A stretch of DNA of 64,000 nt from Martinezella rhizogenes. GTDB taxonomy: Bacteria > Pseudomonadota > Alphaproteobacteria > Rhizobiales > Rhizobiaceae. The notes beneath the pieces are model-generated. The model had not been told where the DNA came from and ran no database searches. It worked only from the letters and a program-made list of their open reading frames with translations. Position numbers and translations under genes: made by a program. How positions within the stretch are numbered: the stretch's first letter is position 1; the number at the start of each line of letters is the position of its first letter. Location of the stretch: NCBI RefSeq assembly GCF_027460065.1, contig NZ_JAPYZZ010000005.1, forward strand, positions 124,001-188,000. Reading direction: 5' to 3'. Positions 7,033-16,630 of this stretch are shown one piece after another.

Positions 7033-8130
7033 CTAGACCGGCTGGTGGATTTCCGCGCGTTTTCTCAAGCGGCTTTTCAGCCATTTCTGAACGGGCTGGT
7101 CGAAATAGACCGTCAGCCACCATGAGACGCAAGTTACGGCAACAAGGAAAACGATACCGGCCGGCAGTGCGATGGTTTCCCGCGTGGCCGCCGGCACCAG
7201 AAACTCCGTCCAGGCCAGAAGCGGAATATGCAGCACATAGACCGCGTAGGATGCCGTGCCGAGAAACACCGACACCGACCCTACCTTCGGACCCGGCACG
7301 GTCCTGCTGGCCACGAACAGCAGCAGCGGCCAGACGAACAGCACAACAGCGAGATCGAAAAACGGTCGCAGCTCGCGCGACATGGGCACCGCGAGAATGA
7401 AGCAGACCAGCAGCAGGCAAAGACCGGCCTGCACCGGTTTCAACACCGGAACGCGGTTGCGAAAACGGTAGATCAGCACACCGGCAAAAAACGAGAAAAA
7501 CACCCGGCCCATGCCGGCATACATTTCTTGCCAGCGGAACCCGGCATGCAGCTTGCCGAATTCCGCCGCCGCCACCATCAGCACGATGACGCTGACCCCG
7601 AGCACCAAAACCGTCTGTTTGATCGTCGCCCGCACACCCCAGCGGGCATAAACCGCATTCACCACCAGTTCGTTGAACAGCGACCACGCCGGGCTGACCA
7701 GAAACAGGGCGCCGTTCAGCGTCAACGTAAAGGGTGCGGGCAGGAACAGAAGCCCCGTGACGAGGGCAAAAGCCAGTTCGCCGGGATCGATGAGACGATG
7801 CAGATCATCGATCGGCGTTGGCAGGCCCAGCACGTAAAGGCAGATGAAATAGGCCACCATCAAGACCAGCGCCAGCACATAGAGCGGATAAAGACGGGCA
7901 AACCGCGCCTTCATGAAAAAGCCCGGCGTAATTGTCCCCTGATATAGCTTCCTGCCATAGGCGTGGGCCAGCACGAAGCCGCTGAGCGCAAAAAACAGAT
8001 CGACGGCGAGATAGCTCGACGCCGGATCGCGACCGAAAAACTGCTCCGCATGGCGGTGAACGATAAAAAGTGCAGCCACACCCCTTATGCCGTCAAGCAA
8101 GATGAAACGTTCCGGGGGTGACTGGATCAT
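7033..8130 (-). CDS. Acyltransferase 3 family membrane protein (OafA/YrhL type)
   Basis: A 365-residue polytopic inner-membrane protein of the acyltransferase 3 family, which transfers acyl groups to exported sugars or polysaccharides. The family start ERFILLDGIRGVAALFIVHRH is clear, with the catalytic-type His residues at about 25 and 27, followed by DLFFALSGFVLAHAYGR and the basic MKARFARLYPLY motif before roughly ten hydrophobic helices. The frame is open to a TTG at 8172, but ATG 8130 places the family motif at the N-terminus as usual and is preferred. It is monocistronic. The target (O-antigen, exopolysaccharide or cyclic glucan) cannot be told. Confidence 0.85.
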   Translation of the reverse strand: MIQSPPERFILLDGIRGVAALFIVHRHAEQFFGRDPASSYLAVDLFFALSGFVLAHAYGRKLYQGTITPGFFMKARFARLYPLYVLALVLMVAYFICLYVLGLPTPIDDLHRLIDPGELAFALVTGLLFLPAPFTLTLNGALFLVSPAWSLFNELVVNAVYARWGVRATIKQTVLVLGVSVIVLMVAAAEFGKLHAGFRWQEMYAGMGRVFFSFFAGVLIYRFRNRVPVLKPVQAGLCLLLVCFILAVPMSRELRPFFDLAVVLFVWPLLLFVASRTVPGPKVGSVSVFLGTASYAVYVLHIPLLAWTEFLVPAATRETIALPAGIVFLVAVTCVSWWLTVYFDQPVQKWLKSRLRKRAEIHQPV

Positions 8131-8335
8131 GGCATTGGAGCTCGGTGACAACGGATTCCGGTTATATCTCAAAAACGAGGTTTATCGCACCGCGGTTCAT
8201 TTCTTCCAGTCACAAACCGTTCAGCGCAGACTGCTTCCTACAGATGCCGTCCGAATATCTCCAGAGCAGAACCGGTCCCTGAAGAGTGTTGAATTCGTAC
8301 GCGGCGAGGAAGACTTCCGCCAGCCTCAAAATACA

Positions 8336-8350
8336 TGACAATAATAGTCA
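8336..8350. promoter_or_regulatory. Iron-responsive operator (RirA-type IRO)
   Basis: TGA-CAATAATAG-TCA matches the TGA-N9-TCA iron-responsive operator of rhizobia, and is embedded in a longer inverted repeat CATGAC-N7-GTCATG. It lies 76 bases before the sigma-factor start, the expected place for repression of an iron-uptake operon by RirA under iron sufficiency. The motif match is seen; the regulator is inferred. Confidence 0.65.
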
Positions 8351-8425
8351 TGTTTATTGCCATGCCGTGATTTTTCACCTATGTAACGCGGAAACGCTCA
8401 ACCCTTCCGACTGGGAAACCGCCGC

Positions 8426-8950
8426 ATGTGGAGCAAACCCACGTCACGCGCACTCGTTGATGATGCCGTGCAGCTCTATTATCAAGACCTGTGCCAGGCC
8501 ATGAACCGGCGTGGGCACACCACCGCAATGTCGCAGGAAATTGTGCACGACCTCTATCTGCGGCTCACCGGCAGGCCCCGGCTTCCTGCAAATGCCTCCC
8601 TGGTCCGTGCATTTCTCGTGCGCGCGTGCGCCAATCTGGGTATCGATAGACTTCGCAGAGAGCAATTTGAACGCAGGTTGTTTTCCGGCAGCATGGAAGA
8701 AGCACTCGCCGCGCCGCAGCCGGCGACAGATGCAGACAGCAGCGCTGACAGGGACCATCGGCTCAAAGTTCTGCGACGTGCGGTCATGAGCATGTCGCTG
8801 CAGCGCCGCCAGGTCTTTATTGCCAGCACTATCGGCAACCTAAGCTCGGTCGAAATTGCGTTACGCAGCGGCATCAGTAAGAACATGGTGGATCGGCATC
8901 TTCGCAAAGCCTACCTCCATTGCCTGGAATGCATGGAGGAGACGCTGTGA
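8426..8950 (+). CDS. ECF sigma factor, FecI-like
   Basis: A 174-residue sigma-70 family factor. Region 2 lies in about residues 10-80 (SLVRAFLVRACANLGIDRLRR is the helix contacting the -10 element) and region 4 in about 115-170 (MSLQRRQVFIASTIGNLSSVEIA, then the recognition helix NMVDRHLRKAY). No region 3 is present, as expected for ECF factors. With the FecR-like and receptor genes behind it, it forms a cell-surface signalling set: the receptor senses its ligand, FecR relays the signal and the sigma factor drives receptor transcription. An iron operator precedes it. Its stop codon overlaps the next start. Confidence 0.88.
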   Translation: MWSKPTSRALVDDAVQLYYQDLCQAMNRRGHTTAMSQEIVHDLYLRLTGRPRLPANASLVRAFLVRACANLGIDRLRREQFERRLFSGSMEEALAAPQPATDADSSADRDHRLKVLRRAVMSMSLQRRQVFIASTIGNLSSVEIALRSGISKNMVDRHLRKAYLHCLECMEETL

Positions 8951-9897
8951 CGGCGAAAGCAAAAACCTCTGCCACGCTACGCGAAGAGGCCGTCGACTGG
9001 TTTCTGCAACTGCGGGACCGGCCGGAAGATGCGGCTTTGTCGGCGCGGTTCGGCGCCTGGATCAACTGCGACGAACGACATGCGGAATCCTATGAGCGTG
9101 TCCGATGTCTCATGGGCGATGCTGGCGCCCTGATGGCCAGCGATCAGGCCTTTTTACTTAAAGCGACACATAAAAGGACAGGCGGCAAGGGCAAGGCGGC
9201 AGCGGCGGCAATTACCGGCGTCCTGCTTCTCACAGGTTTCTACCTCGCAGATATACCTCTGCGCTTGAACTCCGACTACATGTCCGGCACCGCGGAGCGC
9301 CGGGTCGTGACCACGCCGGATGGATCCATCATTACCCTAAACGCCAATTCTGCCATCGCGCTCAACTTCTCGCCACGGCAGCGTCGTATTGTGCTGCTGC
9401 GTGGCGAAATCTACGTTGAGGTTGCTCCAGATTCCACAAGGCCCTTTTCGGTCGAGGCAGCGGGCGGCAGGACGACTGCACTGGGTACCGCCTTTGACAT
9501 CGACATGCGCGATGAAGCAACGAGCGTGACGGTACTGCAACATAGCGTGCAGGTGGAAACCGGCAGGCAGGGCCAGAGTGGCCATATTGTTGAAAACCAG
9601 CGCGTGGACTACTCCACCGATGGCCGGCTTGGCAGCATCGAAACGGTCGACCCCTCCTCTGTTGCCGCGTGGCGTGAAGGACGCCTGATTTTCGAAAACA
9701 GACCACTCGTCGAGGTGGTCGAGAGCTTCGAGCGTTATCTTCCCGGCCGCATTGTCGTGGCGCGCGCGGCCCTTCGAGGAAAACGGCTGTCGGGTAATTT
9801 TGACCTCTCGAACCCGGCTGCTGCACTTGAGGATCTGGCTACCGCGCTTGACATCAGAGTGGTTAAAGCGGGCTCCTATCTGACGGTTCTATATTGA
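8947..9897 (+). CDS. FecR-like transmembrane sigma regulator
   Basis: A 316-residue inner-membrane anti-sigma factor. Start GTG 8947 is chosen because it overlaps the sigma stop (GTGA) and has GGAGGAG six bases upstream. Order: cytoplasmic DUF4880-type domain (residues 10-60, with EEAVDWFLQLRD and FGAWI), one membrane helix (about 84-102, AAAAAITGVLLLTGFYLADI), periplasmic FecR domain (about 115-215, VVTTPDGSIITLNANSAI, RIVLLRGEIYVEV, GTAFDIDM) and a C-terminal STN-like domain (about 245-316, RPLVEVVESFERY). It relays the receptor signal to the cognate sigma factor. Translationally coupled to it. Confidence 0.88.
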   Translation: MTAKAKTSATLREEAVDWFLQLRDRPEDAALSARFGAWINCDERHAESYERVRCLMGDAGALMASDQAFLLKATHKRTGGKGKAAAAAITGVLLLTGFYLADIPLRLNSDYMSGTAERRVVTTPDGSIITLNANSAIALNFSPRQRRIVLLRGEIYVEVAPDSTRPFSVEAAGGRTTALGTAFDIDMRDEATSVTVLQHSVQVETGRQGQSGHIVENQRVDYSTDGRLGSIETVDPSSVAAWREGRLIFENRPLVEVVESFERYLPGRIVVARAALRGKRLSGNFDLSNPAAALEDLATALDIRVVKAGSYLTVLY

Positions 9898-9985
9898 GTG
9901 ATATTTCTTCTCAGGGGGTGTCCCTGGAAGAGGGCCTTATTCGTTCGTGGAGCAGAAAACTTCTGCTGCCCCGGAGATGCCCGAA

Positions 9986-12484
9986 ATGACGAGATTACAC
10001 ACCCCTTTGTGCCACAGGACCCTTGCTTCGGTGGTCTCCCTCCTGCTTGCCGGTGCGGCATTAACGGCCGTTCCAGCGCAGGGTTTGGCGCAGCAAAAAC
10101 AAAAGATCCAGATTGACCTGCCTGCAGGCACCATGGTGATGGCGCTCAACCGCCTCGCCAGCCAGTCCGGCTTGCAGATGGTCTACGACGCCGCCGTTGC
10201 AAACGGCCTTAAAAGCAAAGCCATATCGGGCAACATGACGCCCGCCGAAGCGCTTGAGCGTCTGCTTGCGGGAACTGGCATCAGTTACCGGTTCGTTGGC
10301 GACAAAACCGTCCGCATGCAAATGGCCGGTAATTCCATTGCTATTGTCGAAAACGATGGAAGCACAGTTTTGCAACCGATCACGCTCAGAGGCGGACGCG
10401 TCTTCAACGGTGATGCCCCAAGTGTCGTCGAGATCGATTCAGCCACTATCGAGGCGGCGCAGTCCAATTCCCTGCCGCAACTTCTCCAGAAAACCCCGGG
10501 CGTCAGCTCCAGTGGCGGCGTGCGCTCGCAGGGTCAATCCACCTCCATTCGCGGCTTTGCCCGGCAGTCCGACGTGCGGCTTCTGCTTGACGGCGCGCCG
10601 AAGAATTTCGAGCGCTACGACCAGGGAACGGTCTTCATCGATCCGGAACTGCTGAAACGTGTGGAAATCCAGAAAGGCGCGACATCAGTCCGCTACGGCA
10701 ATGGTGGCTTCGGTGGCACGGTCATCATGGAAAGCAAAACGGCTTCCGACATGCTGAAACCCGGTCAGAGCTTCGGCGCATGGGGCAAGACCAGCTTCCA
10801 GTCGGCTAACAAACAGAAGCTCGGATCGGCGGCGATCTACGGCAAATCCGATTTCGGCGGACCCGTGACCTATGACGGGCTGGCCTCGGTTATCTGGCGC
10901 AAGAGTGACAATATGCGTGTCGGTGGTGGTCAGGTCTATGACGCTTCCAACGACAAGATAACCTCGTTTTCCGCCAATGCCGGTGCTGCCTATGACGGCC
11001 ACGAGCTGCGCGCTTCTGTCATTTACGGCAAATCTGCCGATTACGGACCACTGGCAGCCAATCGTGGCGATCTCGGTCTGACGGCTTACTCCATCAAGAC
11101 CTATGGCTACGATCTGGCGCGACTGCGAGCACTGGCCTGGCGCGACATGGAGGATTTCTCCTCGACGCTGAAATACTCCTATGACGGTGACAGCGACCTC
11201 GTGAATTTCAAGGCAATGGCGAGTTTTTCCGCCACCAGTCTCGACATGACCCGGCCGGCCATTCCCGGTTTCGTTCCCACCGGTTCACTGGGAGGCATGC
11301 AGGACGACACGAAATATACCGACTTCAAGCTGGAGGCGGAAAACACCTCGAATTTCGAGTTGGGCGGCTTGGCCCACGTCGCCAATTACGGCGTGCAATA
11401 TATGCGCCACGAGCGGGATTCGTGGATGTACGACATCGCCAACCGTAACAGCGCCCAATATAATTTCGGCCGCTATGCCTCATGGATCAAGCCGGAAGGC
11501 ACGCAGGAGACAATCGCCGCCTTCTTCCGCGACGAGATTAGCCTGACCGACACGTTCAAGGTAACGCCCGGCATAAGATTTGACCATATTCGCTCCGAAG
11601 GTCTTCCAAATGCAGCGCCGCGCTATAACACGCCGGCCGCCGGTCACGATTATTCTGCCGTGTCCCACAGCGGCGCGACGCCGGCTCTCAGCATGCGCTG
11701 GGAAGCGGTGCCCGGCACCACATTCTTTGCAGACTGGGCCTATGCCATGCGCGCGCCGGTCATTGACGAACTCTATTCAAGCCAGAGTCTGGCAACCGCG
11801 GCGTCGGGAACATCGCGCAATCTGAAAGTCGAGCGCGACAACAACTTCAATCTCGGCGTTTCACAGCGTTTCGATGACGTGTTCCTGAATGGCGACAGCC
11901 TGACGGCCTCGATCGGCGGCTTCTACAACAATGTCACCAACCCCATTACCCGGCGTTTCGGCAGCGCCAATCTCGCCCGGGTCAAGAATGTGCCGTTCTA
12001 CTGGAATACGCCATCCTACAAGATTTACGGCCTGGACGTTTCGGCGAACTATGATTCCGACCATATCTTCGGCAATCTCGGGCTCTCCTGGATGAACGGC
12101 TCCCGCAACGGCGCGATCAACGACGTCTATGGTCCCGATACCTATATGAACGACCTGTCACCGCTGACGGCCAACCTTCAACTGGGTTACAAGCTGCCTG
12201 ACTGGGACCTGGCACTCAGCTGGAACGGGCAGTTCGTGGCCCATCAAGAGCGCACGCCCGTCAATCAGGGAACGGGGTATTTTTACGCCCGGCCGGAAAG
12301 CCTCGGTTATGCCGTACACGGAATCGCCGTCGACTGGACACCGAAGGAAGGCATGATGGCCGGACTGGAAGTGCATGCCGCGGTCGAAAACCTGTTCGAC
12401 AAATATTACTTCCCCTATCTCAGCGATGGCATCGCCGCCCAGCCGGGCCGCAATTTCAAGCTGTCGATCAGCCGCAGGTTCTAA
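9986..12484 (+). CDS. TonB-dependent receptor with N-terminal signalling (STN) domain, haem-receptor-like
   Basis: An outer-membrane beta-barrel receptor of 832 residues. The start at 9986 is favoured because CCGGAG lies upstream and a clean signal peptide follows (to about residue 37, cleavage near LAQQ); the frame is open back to GTG 9947. Order: signal peptide, STN domain (about 40-110, IDLPAGTMVMALNRLASQSG), plug (about 135-250, LLQKTPGVSSSGGVRSQGQ), then the barrel ending in ...SISRRF with the terminal Phe. In the barrel, YAMRAPVIDELY resembles the FRAP box and SRNLKVERDNN the NPNL box of haem/haemoglobin receptors, so a haem ligand is suggested, not proven. The STN domain would contact the FecR-like protein. 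Confidence 0.88.
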   Translation: MTRLHTPLCHRTLASVVSLLLAGAALTAVPAQGLAQQKQKIQIDLPAGTMVMALNRLASQSGLQMVYDAAVANGLKSKAISGNMTPAEALERLLAGTGISYRFVGDKTVRMQMAGNSIAIVENDGSTVLQPITLRGGRVFNGDAPSVVEIDSATIEAAQSNSLPQLLQKTPGVSSSGGVRSQGQSTSIRGFARQSDVRLLLDGAPKNFERYDQGTVFIDPELLKRVEIQKGATSVRYGNGGFGGTVIMESKTASDMLKPGQSFGAWGKTSFQSANKQKLGSAAIYGKSDFGGPVTYDGLASVIWRKSDNMRVGGGQVYDASNDKITSFSANAGAAYDGHELRASVIYGKSADYGPLAANRGDLGLTAYSIKTYGYDLARLRALAWRDMEDFSSTLKYSYDGDSDLVNFKAMASFSATSLDMTRPAIPGFVPTGSLGGMQDDTKYTDFKLEAENTSNFELGGLAHVANYGVQYMRHERDSWMYDIANRNSAQYNFGRYASWIKPEGTQETIAAFFRDEISLTDTFKVTPGIRFDHIRSEGLPNAAPRYNTPAAGHDYSAVSHSGATPALSMRWEAVPGTTFFADWAYAMRAPVIDELYSSQSLATAASGTSRNLKVERDNNFNLGVSQRFDDVFLNGDSLTASIGGFYNNVTNPITRRFGSANLARVKNVPFYWNTPSYKIYGLDVSANYDSDHIFGNLGLSWMNGSRNGAINDVYGPDTYMNDLSPLTANLQLGYKLPDWDLALSWNGQFVAHQERTPVNQGTGYFYARPESLGYAVHGIAVDWTPKEGMMAGLEVHAAVENLFDKYYFPYLSDGIAAQPGRNFKLSISRRF

Positions 12485-12499
12485 ACGCTATATCAGGCT

Positions 12500-12532
12500 A
12501 AAAACCGACGGGGCGGAAAGCGCTTTCGCCCC
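12500..12532. terminator. Bidirectional stem-loop between receptor and GH105 genes
   Basis: GGGGCG pairs with CGCCCC around an inner AAAGCGCTTT palindrome. On the minus strand a TTTTT run follows closely, so it works best as the terminator of the pectin operon; it also lies just after the receptor stop on the plus strand. Confidence 0.6.
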
Positions 12533-12544
12533 CTCACCCACCTC

Positions 12545-13642
12545 TCACTTCAAGGAAAGACTTTCAGCATAAGCCATCATCAGCGGCCCGACACCCTTTG
12601 CATCGTCGGATACGACCGGCTCCGTCAGATAATAGCCCGGCGTTCCATCACGGTAGTTGCCCTCGAAACCGCCGAGCCCGGCGACATGCACGATGCCGGT
12701 CAGTCGGACAACACCCTGCTCGTCCAATTCGAGGCGCGTTTCCAGAAGTGCGGCAAGCGCGTGGCGGCCAGCCGAAAGGGCGGCCTCTGCCTCCTCGCCC
12801 TGCAAGAGGAGCCCCAGCCGGACCGCACGCAGCAGGGCATAAGTGAACATGGCGGAGGCGGAGGTTTCCGCGTAATTGCCGGCAAGGCCCGGATTGTCGA
12901 GCACCTGCATCCAGAGACCAGCCTGTGTCTGCCGTTCAATGATACTGGCCAGAAGCCGTCGCGTCTTCTCACGAAGCTCGGCCGTCGCATCGTCGTCCGG
13001 CAAGATGACCAGCGCATCCACCAGCGCCATGGCAAGCCAGCCTACCGCCCGCGCCCAGATGGCCGGCGATTTGCCGCTCCCAGGATCGGCCCAGCGCTGG
13101 CTGCGGCTCTCGTCATAACCATGAACGTAAAGACCACCGGCATCCGCTGTCAGCGCAAGCGCAGCTAAAAACTGCCTTAGCGCGTCCTCGATCAGCTCCC
13201 GGCGGCCCGTCGCCTGCCCATATTCGATCTGGAATGGTAGCCCCATATAGAGGCCATCGAGCCAGACCTGATGCGGGTAGCGCCTCTTGTGCCAGTAGTT
13301 GCCGGCATCGGTGCGCGGATGGTTCTGGAGTTGGCCTGCCAGATGCCCCGCTGCCGCCAGATAACGGGCATCCCCGGTTTCCGCCGACAGGGGAAAGAGA
13401 ATGCGTCCGGCAAGGATATGGTCGATATTATATTCCTGCGGATCATAACCGGCGAGCGTTCCATCCGCGGCGATCTGGGCATCGGCCAGACGGTGCAAAT
13501 GGTCGTTCCAGCGCGCGTCGCCCGTCGCCTCGAACAGCTGCTGCAGACCACGATAGACACAACCATCCTCGTAACACCAGCTGCCACCTTTGTAATGCTT
13601 GTATCGGTTAGAGAATTGATCAAAATATTCAGTGGCTTTCAT
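12545..13642 (-). CDS. Unsaturated rhamnogalacturonyl/glucuronyl hydrolase, GH105
   Basis: A 365-residue (alpha/alpha)6-barrel hydrolase of family GH105 (YteR/RhiN type). It removes the 4,5-unsaturated uronate from the non-reducing end of pectin oligomers made by lyases. The two family acids are visible: Asp74 in YNIDHILAGR and Asp129 in HQVWLDGLYMGLPF; the PAIWARAVGWLAMALVD helix is also typical. No signal peptide, so it acts in the cytoplasm on imported oligomers. ATG 13642 is preferred to an in-frame TTG at 13654 that overlaps the stop of the polygalacturonase gene. It is the last gene of its operon. Confidence 0.88.
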   Translation of the reverse strand: MKATEYFDQFSNRYKHYKGGSWCYEDGCVYRGLQQLFEATGDARWNDHLHRLADAQIAADGTLAGYDPQEYNIDHILAGRILFPLSAETGDARYLAAAGHLAGQLQNHPRTDAGNYWHKRRYPHQVWLDGLYMGLPFQIEYGQATGRRELIEDALRQFLAALALTADAGGLYVHGYDESRSQRWADPGSGKSPAIWARAVGWLAMALVDALVILPDDDATAELREKTRRLLASIIERQTQAGLWMQVLDNPGLAGNYAETSASAMFTYALLRAVRLGLLLQGEEAEAALSAGRHALAALLETRLELDEQGVVRLTGIVHVAGLGGFEGNYRDGTPGYYLTEPVVSDDAKGVGPLMMAYAESLSLK

Positions 13643-13650
13643 GGGCTTTC

Positions 13651-15204
13651 TCAATCAAAATCTAACGAAATGGATACAGGGGCGTTACTCAGTAGCGCCG
13701 GATCATCGCAGATGACATCCGCCTGCTCGAAAACGATCGTATCATGACGCATCGGGCGCACGCGGTCGGCCATGATCGGCGGCGTCGCGACGGCCGAAGG
13801 GTCATGCGAGACGATGGTGAGGTTGCGGAGAACGATGTTGCGGATGGGAGCCTCCGGCAGACCGAGAAAGACACCTGCCGCATGGGCGAGATTGCGGATT
13901 TCGACATCTTCCACGGTGATGCCGTCGATGAACGGCGTGCCGTCATTGACCGGCGCCGGGTTTCGCGACTGCACCCAGTCATCATGCCCATCGGCATCAC
14001 AATGATAATGGGCGTTGGCGGAAAGTGCGGTCTGCACGCCGTCCAGCAACACCCGGCGCATGGTGATGTTGCTGACGATACCGCCGCGACCGCGCCGCGT
14101 CTTGAGACGCAGGCCGCGATCCGTGCCGATCATGTCGCAGTCTTCCACGGTCACATCATGTACCCCGCCGGACATTTCCGAACCGATGACCAGCCCACCA
14201 TGGCCGCGCTGCATCAGGCAATGGCGCACGCCGATGCCGCGTGTCTCCGCCAGATGATCGTCCTCACCATCAGGCCCACGTTTTCCCGCCTTCACCGCAA
14301 TACAATCATCACCCACGGAAAAGCGCACGCCCGATATCATCACGTTACGGCAGCTTTCGGGATTAAAACCATCGGTATTGGGGCTGTCATGGGGGGCGAT
14401 GATGGTGAGGGCGGCGGCCGTCAAATCCTCGCAGCCCTGCGGATGGATCGTCCATGAGGCGGCATTGCGGATCGTGAAACCCAGAAGCCGTATTTTGCGG
14501 CAGGACACGAGATGCAGGCCGCGCGGCCGGCGCGCGCCATTGCGCGTTTCTTTCGGCCAGCTCCACCAGTCGCCCTTGTCGCCGGATCCATCCAGTATAC
14601 CCCTACCCTCGATCACGAGACTATCCGCCCCGATCGCATGAACCGGCGCCGCAAAACAGGCATCCGGCAATCCCTCCCAGCTGCCGAGCATTCGTCCGGC
14701 CTCATCGCGGGCGGGAAGGATCGGCCATCCGCTACGGATGGAGGGCGCGCGCAGCACAGCACCCTCCGCCAGGTGCAGCGTCATGTCGCTTTTCAGCCGC
14801 ACCGGAAAGGCCGTCCAGATACCGGGCCCAAGACGCAGCGTGCCGCCAGCCGGCACGGCGGCGACAGCGTTTTCGAGCGCCTTTGCATTGGCACGCGCAC
14901 CGTCTTCATCGTCAAGTGCACTATCTGATCGCAGGGAAAACGCCGAGGCTTCGACGAGCCCGGCACAGGGCGCGGTTCTGAATTCCAGACTGCCGAACCC
15001 CTCGGCTTCGAAGACATAGCGCGTATCCGGGCGCAGATCATGCAGCAGCGTCACCACGGTCGTGGTCTCGCCGCGCTGACCATCACTATCTGGCGATGAC
15101 AGACGCCATGCCGTTTTTGATGGCAGGTGATAGCGCGCACCTGGTGCGGCAAGGCAAAGCGCTGCCGTTCGCGCGGAAAGCGCGATGATAAGGGGTTCTT
15201 TCAT
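13651..15204 (-). CDS. Polygalacturonase / exo-polygalacturonosidase, GH28
   Basis: A 517-residue right-handed beta-helix pectinase. All GH28 signatures are present: NTDG (276-279), DD (299-300), GHG (334-336) and the RLK form of the RIK motif (366-368), giving the catalytic aspartates and substrate His/Arg/Lys. An N-terminal extension of about 90 residues looks like a fibronectin-III-type domain ([20 protein letters not shown]), as in PehX-type exo-enzymes. The N-terminus ([20 protein letters not shown]) is only weakly signal-like, so a cytoplasmic or periplasmic role on oligogalacturonides is more likely than secretion. It lies between TogB and GH105 genes on the same strand. Confidence 0.9.
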   Translation of the reverse strand: MKEPLIIALSARTAALCLAAPGARYHLPSKTAWRLSSPDSDGQRGETTTVVTLLHDLRPDTRYVFEAEGFGSLEFRTAPCAGLVEASAFSLRSDSALDDEDGARANAKALENAVAAVPAGGTLRLGPGIWTAFPVRLKSDMTLHLAEGAVLRAPSIRSGWPILPARDEAGRMLGSWEGLPDACFAAPVHAIGADSLVIEGRGILDGSGDKGDWWSWPKETRNGARRPRGLHLVSCRKIRLLGFTIRNAASWTIHPQGCEDLTAAALTIIAPHDSPNTDGFNPESCRNVMISGVRFSVGDDCIAVKAGKRGPDGEDDHLAETRGIGVRHCLMQRGHGGLVIGSEMSGGVHDVTVEDCDMIGTDRGLRLKTRRGRGGIVSNITMRRVLLDGVQTALSANAHYHCDADGHDDWVQSRNPAPVNDGTPFIDGITVEDVEIRNLAHAAGVFLGLPEAPIRNIVLRNLTIVSHDPSAVATPPIMADRVRPMRHDTIVFEQADVICDDPALLSNAPVSISLDFD

Positions 15205-15276
15205 ACTCTCTTCTCGTCTTCCACGCCTGTCCGGCTAATCTCCTGCCAGACAGGCAGCGTATCACCCGGCGGCGGC

Positions 15277-15311
15277 AAAAATGGTCCCGCCGCAGGTTGC
15301 GCGACGGGACC
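15277..15311 (-). terminator. Terminator after togB
   Basis: On the minus strand GGTCCCGTCGC pairs with GCGGCGGGACC (one wobble), followed by ATTTTTG. It sits between togB and the GH28 gene, so the two hydrolase genes are expressed by read-through or from their own promoter. Confidence 0.75.
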
Positions 15312-15318
15312 GTTCGTT

Positions 15319-16587
15319 TCAGTCGAACTTGGCTAGAACATCGTTGGTCGTATCGATGATCTGCTCGGCCGCCTCTTCCGCCGTCAGCTGGCCATAGGCA
15401 TATTCTTCCAGCGTATCGATGAAGCCCGAGCGGATTTCAGGATGTTCGTTGAAAGGCGAGACCACCGGTCCCGAAGCCGCCATGACGATGGCGTTGGCGG
15501 CACGAACTTCCGGTTCACCCTTGTTGCCCAGACGCTCCGCTGCAGCCTTGGAAGCAGGCAGGCCGCGCGAGGTGCCGAGCGCATCAATACCCTCGGGTTC
15601 GTTCAGCAGGCAGTTCAGGATCTGCGCGGCCGCTTCCGGGTTCTTCGAGTTTTTCGAGATCGAAAACACCATGGAAGGTTTGCGATAGACGCCTTCGGTC
15701 ACCGCTCCAGCGAGTTTCAGCATCGGCACGGGTTTCAGAACCTGCCCCTCTTTCAGGGGATCGGCATATTTCGAATAGGTCGAATCCCACTCGTAGGAAC
15801 CGGCAATGCGGCCTTCCGACCAGGACGGTTTTTCATAGAGATTGACGTTTCCGTCAGCCGCTTCCTCTTTCTGGGAGCGGATGGAGCCGGTCTCGACCAG
15901 CTTGCCAACGAAGGAGATACCCTCGGCGAGTTCCTCCGGCGTCCAGGCCACGCGGTTGGTCTTGGGGTCGACCAGATCCTTGCCGGTCTTCTGCACGACA
16001 GCCAGTGTCACCAGAAGCTGGGCGGTCTCCTTCACGGCGTTGAAGGTATAATGGTCCTTACCGAGCTTTTCCTTGATGGTCTTGGTTGCCGCGAAGAACT
16101 CATTCCATGTCTTCGGGATGTCGATGCCTGCCTTTTCGAAGGTGGTGGCGTTGAAGAAAAAGACGCGGCCGGTGGTGGAGACGGAAAGCCCCTGCAACAC
16201 GCCGTTCATCGAGCCCGCGTCCAGATCGCTCTCGGCCCATTGGGAAAGATCGAGCGGTTTCAGCTGGCGCAGATCAGCAAAACCCTCGCCGTTCTTGGAA
16301 AACAGCGGCAGCCACGGCCAGTTGACCTGAACGATATCGGCTTCGGTCTTGCCGGCCATCTGCGTGGTGAGTTTTTCCAGATACCCATCGAAGCCGGTAA
16401 ATTCACCCTTCACCGTGTGGCCATATTTTTCGCCACAGGCGGCAATCGCCTTTTGAGTGGCGACATGACGGCTTTCACCACCCCACCACGACATGCGCAA
16501 TTCGGCAGCGCCGGCGGCCGGGGCAGTTGCCATTGCCACATAAGCAGCACCCGCAAGCATCGTCATCGTTCTTGTCATCATCTTCAT
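15319..16587 (-). CDS. togB: Oligogalacturonide ABC transporter, substrate-binding protein
   Basis: A 422-residue family 1 extracellular solute-binding protein. The start at 16587 has GAGGAGGAG upstream and gives a signal peptide (MKMMTRTMTMLAGAAYVAMA, cleavage near AGAA). The mature start LRMSWWGGESRHVATQKAI and FTGFDGYLEKLTTQ, ADIVQVNWPWLPLFSK are close to Dickeya TogB as I remember it. Periplasmic capture of oligogalacturonides is inferred from this and from the neighbouring GH28, GH105 and kdu/kdg genes. It is the last gene of togMNAB, in the same order as in Dickeya, and is followed by a terminator. Confidence 0.88.
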   Translation of the reverse strand: MKMMTRTMTMLAGAAYVAMATAPAAGAAELRMSWWGGESRHVATQKAIAACGEKYGHTVKGEFTGFDGYLEKLTTQMAGKTEADIVQVNWPWLPLFSKNGEGFADLRQLKPLDLSQWAESDLDAGSMNGVLQGLSVSTTGRVFFFNATTFEKAGIDIPKTWNEFFAATKTIKEKLGKDHYTFNAVKETAQLLVTLAVVQKTGKDLVDPKTNRVAWTPEELAEGISFVGKLVETGSIRSQKEEAADGNVNLYEKPSWSEGRIAGSYEWDSTYSKYADPLKEGQVLKPVPMLKLAGAVTEGVYRKPSMVFSISKNSKNPEAAAQILNCLLNEPEGIDALGTSRGLPASKAAAERLGNKGEPEVRAANAIVMAASGPVVSPFNEHPEIRSGFIDTLEEYAYGQLTAEEAAEQIIDTTNDVLAKFD

Positions 16588-16630
16588 TGTTTTTCTCCTC
16601 CTCGAAAAATCAGACATACCCGTCCCCTCC

